NCBI GenBank assembly: GCA_963744875.1
Contig: CAVUVQ010000002.1
Coordinates: forward strand, 558,001-622,000
Source: JACDAE01 sp963744875
GTDB taxonomy: Bacteria > Chloroflexota > Ktedonobacteria > Ktedonobacterales > Ktedonobacteraceae
Direction: 5' to 3'
Length of the DNA: 64,000 nt
The notes below the pieces were generated by a model that was not told the DNA's origin, did no database searches, and worked only from the letters and a program-made list of their open reading frames with translations. Within the stretch, counting starts at the first letter, position 1. The number at the start of each line of letters is the position of its first letter. The position numbers and the translations under genes are program-made. Of this stretch, positions 1 to 6,729 are shown piece after piece.

Positions 1-771
1 GAGCAGGCGCTGCGTCTGGTCGTCGGAGACAAGTTGATCGGACATCATCGTTCCCTGGGGGGGTGTTTGCACTAAACGAATATCCACGACAAACCCATAC
101 ATAAAGGGGTCGTCGCTGCGATGATTCATACGTATCATGCGTGCCTGGTAGAACTGGCCCTCAGCAGTTGTTTTGCTTTGATTGTTGATGCCGATACCCT
201 GGCGTAGTTCGTATGTATATATCGTTGCAGGATCAATAACCTCGGAAAGTTCGATAGCTTCCTGCCTATGTAAGATTTTTTGTAAACTCTGCTCGCTTAA
301 CCAGCCTCGTAGTGGTTCAAGCTTGCTCTGCACTGCTCGCTCTGGATAGAGGAGTTGCATCGTATCAGGCAGGTTGCTTGCGATCTCAGGATCATACGGG
401 CGAGGTTGCAGGCGTACAGGTTGTGTCAATCCGCTCTCTTCAATCAGAAAATGAGCTGGCATGGGAAAGAGGCGCTCGACAGAGGATGTGGGGGCCGCGT
501 CTTTGCTGCGTCTGCCGAGCGCGATGCCTGTAATAAAGAAGCGACCATAGTGTTCTTGATCTCCGATTAGAGCGACGAGTTCCGGATCCTGGAAAACTTC
601 GGCCAGTGACTTATCAGGATTCCAATAAGAAGCAATCGTGGCACGTAATGCTCCCTGCAATGTTTCGGGCGTAGGAGGAAAGAGCGTATCCGCATAATGA
701 TTTTCGCCTGCGTTAAACGGGTGGCCGGTACGAAACAGGAGAAGTTCGCATGGTTGAATAAATATACGCAC
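1..771 (-). CDS. cmr3: Cmr3, type III-B CRISPR RNP subunit (C-terminus cut by window edge)
   Basis: About 257 codons are visible, running off the left edge, so the gene is incomplete. Translating the minus strand from a GTG at 771 gives an N-terminus beginning RIFIQPCELLLFRTGHPF, followed by FPPTPETLQGALR and later a GIGINNQSKTTAEGQFY segment. These are the usual Cmr3 RAMP signatures. Cmr3 (Cas5-like) sits near the crRNA 5' tag in the Cmr effector complex and contacts Cmr2. The GTG overlaps the cmr2 stop (TAGTG), so translation is probably coupled. cmr4, cmr5 and cmr6 would be expected beyond position 1. The start is moderately sure and the family is well supported. Confidence 0.85.
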   Translation of the reverse strand, partial: MRIFIQPCELLLFRTGHPFNAGENHYADTLFPPTPETLQGALRATIASYWNPDKSLAEVFQDPELVALIGDQEHYGRFFITGIALGRRSKDAAPTSSVERLFPMPAHFLIEESGLTQPVRLQPRPYDPEIASNLPDTMQLLYPERAVQSKLEPLRGWLSEQSLQKILHRQEAIELSEVIDPATIYTYELRQGIGINNQSKTTAEGQFYQARMIRMNHRSDDPFMYGFVVDIRLVQTPPQGTMMSDQLVSDDQTQRLL

Positions 772-2813
772 TATGCGTGCTCCTTTCTTGCCAGGAAGAG
801 CAGCACCAGCAGCCAGCCTATAATCTCAATTAATCCATAGCGTCTCTCTTCTGCATGCAGTTCGAGCGCGAAGGGGAGTTGTTGAGAGGGACGTTGCTCA
901 TCATGGTCCATCGCCTGTGCCAGTTCGGTCATCTGTTGAGCTAGAGAGCGTATGCATTGTTTTGAAAGATGCCCATCCTGTTGGTGTTGCAAGATACGCA
1001 TGATCTCGCTCTGTTGTGCTCTCGGTTCTAGCGCAATCAAGGTTGGTGCCTCTTCTAAAAGCAGGTACACACAACGTGGAGAGAGAGAAGCATGCGCGAA
1101 TAGTTCATGGAACGTTGCTAAAAGTAGGAGTGGCTGTAGTATAACTTTTTGCCCATTACGTTCGCTAATGTACTGCCAGTGGCATCCTACCCGCGTCTGC
1201 TCACCGGAACGGCGCAGGATCGTGACAACCAGAGCATTACGTCCATACTGCTTTTTCGCCAACTCTTCGGCTTCTCTGGCAATGCGTCGTACAGTGGAGA
1301 GTGCTGTATAATGGTGCGCAATGGCAATACCTATGCTGGTGGTAACGTTGCGTTTTCTCTCTTCACTTTGTACTGCAGCCCGCACTTCATGGCAATATGC
1401 TTGCTGCAATTGATCGACCAGGGCGAGAACGGTTGTGATAGGTTGCTGACCAGTTTCCTCTAACGTGTGGCCTTCATTTTGCGCGTAGTCCTGGGTTAAA
1501 GGAGCGAGGGCGAAAGTGTCATCGCCGCCAGTGTAGACGAGCCGGGCTGGATAGCGCTCATGAACGAGTCCTGGTGCCTGTCTGCGTGAAAAGTTTGAGA
1601 CGGCCCTGCTGATCGCATTATGTTCATCTTCGTCTACCACACCGCCTACGAGTGGGCCCATTTTATCGCCATCCATCTGGATCATGGCATAGTAGGGCGT
1701 TGGCCGGACGATACCGGCGCGGTCAGAGGCGGCAAACAATTTTGTGAGCGCCTTTCTCCCACGTGCAGCCCAGTTTACAGCCTGATAGTCGGGTGCGATG
1801 GAGTAGTCTTTTCGCAAGCGATAGGCTGTGAAGGTTTCGGGAAAGAAGCAATCTCCATCGCGACTAAGGATGGCCCGTTTCGTAGCGTCGTTATTGACCA
1901 GTGCTGTAAGCGCGGGAATGGTGTCGGTTGCCATTCTATTGAGTGGATCGCGTGTGGCATGGAGCCAATCCTGTATCTCTGTCTGGGGAAGCGTGCTGGC
2001 AAGGAGTTGTCTGACATAGGAGGCGGTAGCGATGGAACTGGTCGAGGGAAAGGAAGCATCGATATTTTTCGTAGTGAAAGCCCGTGCATGGAAAGCGAAG
2101 CGTTTCACCATATCAAGCGCATCGAGTTGCTCGTCGCCGCTTTGATTAAGATCGTGTGGGAACGTGGTGGCGATACCTTTCCAGAATGAACGGATTGCGG
2201 CGCGGGAAGCTTCCTCTCCGCGTAACGCCTCGCGCTCACCGGAGATTGTGCTTTTTTCACCTGGCTCATTCCAGAGGATCTTCTCTGGGAACCATTTCAC
2301 GGTACGGGAACGTTTGCGAGCGGCCAGTGCTTCCTGGGCCTGTCGTAGCCAGGTGGGATAGTCTTTGCCATTGCGTGCAACGATGACCCAGAAGATTTCA
2401 AAGAGTGCTTCGGGACTGATCTGCCGCTCCCAGATCGTCCGTGTTGTAATGTGAGATGTACCTGCAAAAGGGCGCAAATTTTTTTGCCAGACATCCTCGC
2501 AAATACTTAACCAGCGCTCTTCGATCCGTTGTATACTGTTCAGCACTGTCATCTGGGCGGTATGGAAGTTGGAGAAATAGGCAACATATTTATTTGGAAG
2601 GTCCGGAATATTCTTGGCGTCCAGTACAGGCTCAGCAGGAAAGATGAGGGCTGTGCGATCTATATCCTGCATGCCAGCTTCCATCAGGAGGGAGAGCAGG
2701 AAACTGCCTGACCACAGGTCGCGTGCCTTACGTGCCTGTGCGATAAACGATTGCACTGGTCCCAATGAGAAGAGCAGCAAATATTGTGGTATCTGGAGTT
2801 CTTGGGAGGGCAT
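771..2813 (-). CDS. cmr2: Cmr2 (Cas10), type III-B large subunit with cyclase motif
   Basis: The protein is about 680 aa. It begins with a hallmark Cmr2 segment (FSLGPVQSFIAQARKARDLW, then GS.LLS) and carries the first Palm-domain motif MIQMDGDKMG and, about 45 residues later, an intact YTGGDD at about residues 430-432. GGDD is the metal site that makes cyclic oligoadenylate in type III systems. I see no clear N-terminal HD nuclease motif, so DNA cleavage by this subunit is doubtful. The open frame extends upstream to 2858, but the ATG at 2813, two bases after the cmr1 stop with GGAGG upstream, fits better. The intact cyclase matters because two putative cOA-responsive proteins are encoded next door. 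Confidence 0.92.
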   Translation of the reverse strand: MPSQELQIPQYLLLFSLGPVQSFIAQARKARDLWSGSFLLSLLMEAGMQDIDRTALIFPAEPVLDAKNIPDLPNKYVAYFSNFHTAQMTVLNSIQRIEERWLSICEDVWQKNLRPFAGTSHITTRTIWERQISPEALFEIFWVIVARNGKDYPTWLRQAQEALAARKRSRTVKWFPEKILWNEPGEKSTISGEREALRGEEASRAAIRSFWKGIATTFPHDLNQSGDEQLDALDMVKRFAFHARAFTTKNIDASFPSTSSIATASYVRQLLASTLPQTEIQDWLHATRDPLNRMATDTIPALTALVNNDATKRAILSRDGDCFFPETFTAYRLRKDYSIAPDYQAVNWAARGRKALTKLFAASDRAGIVRPTPYYAMIQMDGDKMGPLVGGVVDEDEHNAISRAVSNFSRRQAPGLVHERYPARLVYTGGDDTFALAPLTQDYAQNEGHTLEETGQQPITTVLALVDQLQQAYCHEVRAAVQSEERKRNVTTSIGIAIAHHYTALSTVRRIAREAEELAKKQYGRNALVVTILRRSGEQTRVGCHWQYISERNGQKVILQPLLLLATFHELFAHASLSPRCVYLLLEEAPTLIALEPRAQQSEIMRILQHQQDGHLSKQCIRSLAQQMTELAQAMDHDEQRPSQQLPFALELHAEERRYGLIEIIGWLLVLLFLARKEHA

Positions 2814-2815
2814 GG

Positions 2816-3844
2816 TCACAGTGTTACCTCCAGCGCTCCAGAGAAGGAGGGTATCCATTGTTCGATGATGGTATAGTCTTCATATTTCACATCGCTGCCA
2901 GTGGTTTTAAAGAGAAGCGCAATTCCTACATAGCTGTTGTTACGTAGTGCGGCGATGCGTAAGAGTAAGGGTGAAGGTCTGCGTTGCTGGGAAAGTGGAG
3001 GAAGGGGCAGGCCAAAGATTTTGCGTTGTGCAATGTGGAGGGAATGCCGATACTCTTGCAGCCTTTTTCCGATAGTTTGCAGCGCTACCTCGCAACTCAG
3101 CCAGGGTTGTGCATCTTGCAGTATCCAGATGCGACATGCATCACGCGCCAATATATCGAAATTTGCAGTTTGTGGTGCGCGGCGTTCTACATCGTGAAGC
3201 ATTTGGGCAGCAGCAATACCGTGTTCGAGCTGATCTTTAAGCTCGTGTGGCTGCGTTGGGAGATCAAAAGAAAGATCGCTACATAGAGGTAGAGGTGCGA
3301 TTGGATAAGCGACCAGGCTGCCAGCACAACGGCGTGAACGTGAACCCAGGCCACCTAGATGAGTGAGCAACCAGAGGAGGGCAATAGCCTGCCGAAGTTG
3401 CTTTTCGTTGCCATTACGAACGGCCAATGTGACTTGAAAACTGGTGCCAGGCAGAAAATACTGGTGAGCTGGTTTGAAATTCTCTCTTTCGGGCCTGCCA
3501 CGTTGTGCCATAGACCAGAGCAGATAACCGGTACCTGTTGTCTGCCGTTGTGTTCCCTGCCGAAAGTTCATACGCTCATTAAAAGCTTGAGTAGGAGGAG
3601 ATGAATGCGCTAGTTTGATTGTGAAGGTAGAGCTTTGGTCAGTTGCACCAAAAAGATCGCGCTCAGCTTGTTGAACAATGGCGAGTCCGTGTGTATCGGT
3701 ACCAACCATACCACCAACCAATGCGCGTTGCCAGTAGCGCAAGACGCCACGTAGGGGAGGGGTACGCAGTTCTGCGCTGCTTTGATCTGCTCCACTCAGG
3801 AAGAGAGGAGTAAGAGTGCGCACATCAAAAATGCCCTTTTGCAT
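2816..3844 (-). CDS. cmr1: Cmr1, type III-B RAMP subunit
   Basis: This 342-aa protein opens with a Cmr1/RAMP pattern: VRTLTPLFLSGADQ, then LRTPPLRGVLRYWQRALVGG. A second RAMP-like glycine-rich segment, LGGLGSRSRRCAGSL, lies at about residues 158-172. Cmr1 caps the Cmr filament near the 3' end of the crRNA and helps recognise target RNA. The gene lies directly upstream of cmr2, separated by two bases, so one mRNA is likely. The start ATG at 3844 is preceded by an A-rich stretch without a strong Shine-Dalgarno sequence. Length and order (cmr1, cmr2, cmr3) are typical. Confidence 0.9.
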   Translation of the reverse strand: MQKGIFDVRTLTPLFLSGADQSSAELRTPPLRGVLRYWQRALVGGMVGTDTHGLAIVQQAERDLFGATDQSSTFTIKLAHSSPPTQAFNERMNFRQGTQRQTTGTGYLLWSMAQRGRPERENFKPAHQYFLPGTSFQVTLAVRNGNEKQLRQAIALLWLLTHLGGLGSRSRRCAGSLVAYPIAPLPLCSDLSFDLPTQPHELKDQLEHGIAAAQMLHDVERRAPQTANFDILARDACRIWILQDAQPWLSCEVALQTIGKRLQEYRHSLHIAQRKIFGLPLPPLSQQRRPSPLLLRIAALRNNSYVGIALLFKTTGSDVKYEDYTIIEQWIPSFSGALEVTL

Positions 3845-3922
3845 GGAATAAATCCTTTATGCTAAAATAAACGAGAGAAAAAGCAAAAACTGATTTTCCC
3901 AGGAAGGATGGAGAAGCCAGAT

Positions 3923-4828
3923 CTATGTTTTCAAATATCTGCCAAACTTAAGTTGGAGGAAGCGATAATCAAGTCGTTCCCTTGCTTTAATAGACCATTC
4001 TTCACGGCACAACCCTAGAAGAACAGTGGTATGTGTACTTACAGTAGGGGCTGAGATGGATAACTGTGCGGCGACTGCCGAAGGGTGGAGTCCATGGGCG
4101 AATGCCTGTAGCACCTCGAACTGGCGGTGTGTGAGTTGTTGGATCACATGATCGCAATGTTCCAATTCTTCAGCTTCTGCAATTTCTTCCTGTGCGCGAA
4201 TGATCTCTTTAGCGCTTGGGTGATCGGTTTCAGGGAGGTTTGAGTGTACCGAGGCCAGTTGCGAACGTAAATCTGCGCTCAGGCGAGCGAGAGGAACAGG
4301 GATCAGGCGCACATTATCTTCTGGGGAAACGTGCATGAGCGCCCCATCTTCCGCACGTTTGAGAACGGAGTGAGGAGTGTAGATGTGCCACATACGATCC
4401 TCATGTCCAAAGCTTAGGATGGCAGCGGAAAGGGAGAGGAGCGGTATGAGGCGTCGTCCACCGCTGATCGAGAAGTGGACGATACAATGACGTTCTTTCA
4501 ACTGGAGGATGAGGGCGTGCATGGTATTGAGCACATCATCGGCGCTGTCCTCGTCAGTAATCTCTTCCAGTGGAAGGCCATTGTGCTGCAAGACATGATT
4601 ACGGAATTGAATAATCTGCCCATTGGAGTAGTGATCACCGGAGAATTCGTCCTTGAGCAGTTGGAGCGAGCGTTCCATGCGTGGATTATGGGTAGTTGCA
4701 GGGTGGACAATATGGACCTCGCTAATGGGAATATTTTGTTGTAGCAGTAAGTCGAGCGTAAAAGTAACGACCTGAGGCTGTCCGCCGACAGTTGCCAACA
4801 GCGTGTGGATGTATTCAGGTTCCGACAT
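3923..4828 (-). CDS. CARF-like (NE0113-type) CRISPR accessory protein fused to LuxR-type HTH
   Basis: The 301-aa protein has two parts. Residues 1 to about 200 resemble the Cas_NE0113/CARF family: LLATVGGQPQVVTFTLDLLL near the start and SISGGRRLIPLLSLSAAILSFG in the middle, the two conserved blocks I know for that family. Residues about 225-290 look like a GerE/LuxR helix-turn-helix (LTHRQFEVLQAFAHGL, then VAAQLSISAPTVSTHT). CARF domains bind cyclic oligoadenylate, so a cOA-responsive transcription factor is the natural reading, comparable in concept to Csa3. It is the first gene of the cmr operon, 78 bp upstream of cmr1, and divergent from the Csx3-like ATPase gene with about 31 bp between them. 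No nuclease motif is visible. Confidence 0.75.
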   Translation of the reverse strand: MSEPEYIHTLLATVGGQPQVVTFTLDLLLQQNIPISEVHIVHPATTHNPRMERSLQLLKDEFSGDHYSNGQIIQFRNHVLQHNGLPLEEITDEDSADDVLNTMHALILQLKERHCIVHFSISGGRRLIPLLSLSAAILSFGHEDRMWHIYTPHSVLKRAEDGALMHVSPEDNVRLIPVPLARLSADLRSQLASVHSNLPETDHPSAKEIIRAQEEIAEAEELEHCDHVIQQLTHRQFEVLQAFAHGLHPSAVAAQLSISAPTVSTHTTVLLGLCREEWSIKARERLDYRFLQLKFGRYLKT

Positions 4829-4859
4829 GGCTTTCTCTTTCTGGCATAAGGAGGTTCCC

Positions 4860-6035
4860 TTGGTTCATTCCCTACCGGCGATACTGATCGGTGGACCGCC
4901 TCATATGGGAAAATCGGTGCTCACGTATAGTCTGACACAAGCATTACGCAAACGTTATATAGATCATTATGTCATCCGAGCCTGTCCCGATGGAGAAGGC
5001 GATTGGTCGCAAGAGAGCGATGGCGACGCGGTGCGCATGATCCGCATCAAAGGGCAATGGCAACCCGCGTTTGTCAAGAATGTATGCAATGCCCTGGAAC
5101 AGCGCCATTTCCCCTTTCTGGTTGATGTAGGTGGTCGACCAGCCGAATGGCAGATGAGCATTATGCGTCGTTGTACACATTCGCTCTTGCTCCTTCCACC
5201 GGAGGACGAGACTTCGACTCGCTTCTGGTTACAACTGGTCGAAGACAATAATTTGCTACCCCTGGCTCGTATTCATTCTGTACTAAATGGCGCAAGTACG
5301 ATTACTTCTCGGTTCCCATTAGTTGAAGGGACATTAAGCGGATTAACGCGCCATACACAGGTGCAAGGTCCTCTGTTCGATCTGCTCGTCGCATGTATCC
5401 ATACACTGTTCACTTCCTATTCAACGGGAGAACTCCGCCAGAATTATTTCAACGAAGCTCCTGCTCCAGTGATTGATCTTGATACCTTGTTACAAGCGTT
5501 TGCCCCTCACTCCGAACGCTGGGAGCCTGCGATGCTTCAAGTGCTCCTGGCAATGCTCCCACATGGCGTACCACTAGCGATCTATGGTCGTGGCACGAAC
5601 TGGGTGTACGGAGCACTGGTGAACCATGTCTGCCCGCAGCCTTTCTACCAGTTCGATCCACGCCTGGGCTGGGTGAAACTGCCGCAACTTGCAATTGGTA
5701 GCACAACCACACAATCCGTTAGCACTGATATATGGAAATATGAAAATGTGAATGTGCTTACTGTCCGATTGATCGATAATTATTTGAATTATACAGAAGC
5801 AGAACAATTGTTTTTCCCGTCCGTCCCCATAGAGCAGGGTATTATTTTGAATGGCAAATTACCGCTCTGGTTGGTAACAGCACTGGTTCACCTTTATAAT
5901 ACGATTATCGGCGTGCCATGGATTGCCTGTTATTCACCCCAGTTAGAGAGGGCAGTCGTGGTTGTCTCGCATGTGTCAAAATATGTTCCTGGTGACCTTA
6001 TCTACCTCCCTTTATATCGGGGGAGTATAGCATAG
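4860..6035 (+). CDS. P-loop ATPase fused to two tandem Csx3-like domains
   Basis: I start this gene at TTG 4860 because AAGGAGG lies five bases upstream; the open frame from 4803 would overlap the divergent gene. The product is 391 aa. A Walker A (GGPPHMGKS, residues 11-19) opens a P-loop domain of about 200 residues. Two segments then resemble the CRISPR ring nuclease Csx3/Crn3. One is around residues 235-275 (AIYGRGTNWVYGALVNHV, then FDPRLG). The other is around 325-385 (LNGKLPLWLVTALVHLY, then ACYSPQLERAVVVVSH and GDLI). Against A. fulgidus Csx3 as I recall it (H60, D69, R71, H80), the first copy keeps the D-x-R pair (266, 268) and the second keeps the last His (371). Neither keeps H60. 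A role in cyclic tetra-adenylate binding or turnover is inferred. Confidence 0.7.
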   Translation: MVHSLPAILIGGPPHMGKSVLTYSLTQALRKRYIDHYVIRACPDGEGDWSQESDGDAVRMIRIKGQWQPAFVKNVCNALEQRHFPFLVDVGGRPAEWQMSIMRRCTHSLLLLPPEDETSTRFWLQLVEDNNLLPLARIHSVLNGASTITSRFPLVEGTLSGLTRHTQVQGPLFDLLVACIHTLFTSYSTGELRQNYFNEAPAPVIDLDTLLQAFAPHSERWEPAMLQVLLAMLPHGVPLAIYGRGTNWVYGALVNHVCPQPFYQFDPRLGWVKLPQLAIGSTTTQSVSTDIWKYENVNVLTVRLIDNYLNYTEAEQLFFPSVPIEQGIILNGKLPLWLVTALVHLYNTIIGVPWIACYSPQLERAVVVVSHVSKYVPGDLIYLPLYRGSIA

Positions 6036-6090
6036 GAATGGGCGAATCTGCATGAAAACATAAAAATATGCTAGATTGGCTGGCAAAAAG

Positions 6091-6119
6091 TTGAAATTCT
6101 TTTGTGATGCATGTATACT
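6091..6119 (+). promoter_or_regulatory. Sigma70-like promoter ahead of the solo CRISPR repeat
   Basis: TTGAAA at 6091-6096 and TATACT at 6114-6119 are separated by exactly 17 bp in an AT-rich stretch. Transcription would begin near 6126, a few bases before the CRISPR-type repeat, as in a CRISPR leader. Confidence 0.5.
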
Positions 6120-6125
6120 CGGTTG

Positions 6126-6237
6126 TGAGGATAGAAAGTATCCGTCTACCCGTCAGGGATTGAAACGCAAAAATGAGACCGATTTTAGAGTCGATCTCAC
6201 ACTGTTGAAAAGAAGATCTTCCTCCTCTTAGAGGAGG
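6126..6237 (+). ncRNA. Possible repeat-containing small RNA with two hairpins
   Basis: A transcript from the promoter at 6091-6119 would carry the solo repeat, then hairpin 6175-6198 (GAGACCGA pairing with TCGATCTC, one mismatch) and hairpin 6221-6237 (CCTCCTC, loop TTA, GAGGAGG, perfect). No U-run follows, so a classical terminator is not shown. There is no open frame of note. Purely inferred; it could equally be untranscribed debris of a lost CRISPR array. Confidence 0.25.
6130..6166 (+). CRISPR. Solitary CRISPR-type repeat (no array seen)
   Basis: The 37-bp segment contains CCCGTCAGGG, a short stem, and ends in GATTGAAAC, the 3' end typical of many type I and type III repeats (the last 8 nt would be the crRNA tag). 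It lies 95 bp after the Csx3-like gene and just downstream of a promoter-like sequence. I found no second copy in the following 200 bp or elsewhere in the window, so this is one repeat, not an array. It could be the remnant of a collapsed array or a stand-alone crRNA-like transcript. The left boundary is uncertain. Confidence 0.5.
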
Positions 6238-6257
6238 TGCGATAGCAGATCAGCCAC

Positions 6258-6304
6258 GACATAAGCCATTGGTGAAGTGAAAACACTTGCCAGTGGCTTA
6301 TGTC
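6258..6304. repeat. Long imperfect inverted repeat (hairpin)
   Basis: Arms of about 20 bp (GACATAAGCCATTGG against CCAGTGGCTTATGTC, then GTG / CAC) close on an AAAA loop. It has no T-run on either side and does not share the GTAGGG ends of the other palindromes in this window. From 6305 to 6729 I see only non-coding AT-rich sequence leading into the next gene. Confidence 0.6.
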
Positions 6305-6729
6305 AATTCGCGTGTATTTTCACGAACGTGACTATCCAATTTCTCTGCAGTGTCCAAAAGTAATCACGCGAGAGAAATCCGGCTTGAGATCTACCTGCAT
6401 TTTTTCCTCTTTGATAAGGAGACTCTTTTCTAACAATTTTTGTAAAGCAGCATGACTATCTGGTCGAGTGGTGTTTATGGGCGGTCACAGTGTGAATGAT
6501 GTTATGAACATGTAAAATACTAAAAGTAGTGTGGTTGTTTTAGTTTTATGCTGAGTCTGATCTTTCTACCTATCCAAAAGGCCTTCATCCTACTGTGAAT
6601 TATCACATTTAAGTCACAAACCTGAACAGTTCCTATAAACTTTCCCTTACATTCAGGAAGGTGATATAGTAGAGCACAGAATGCAGGAATATAACAAGTG
6701 AGTGATGGGTGTATGTCTGGAATTAAAAT

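Noticed and set aside
312..570. Plus-strand open frames at the left edge
   Set aside because: They run opposite to the minus-strand frame that clearly encodes Cmr3 and have no family pattern or ribosome-binding site.
6130..6310. A full CRISPR array after the Csx3-like gene
   Set aside because: Only one repeat-like unit is present; no second copy at any plausible spacing.
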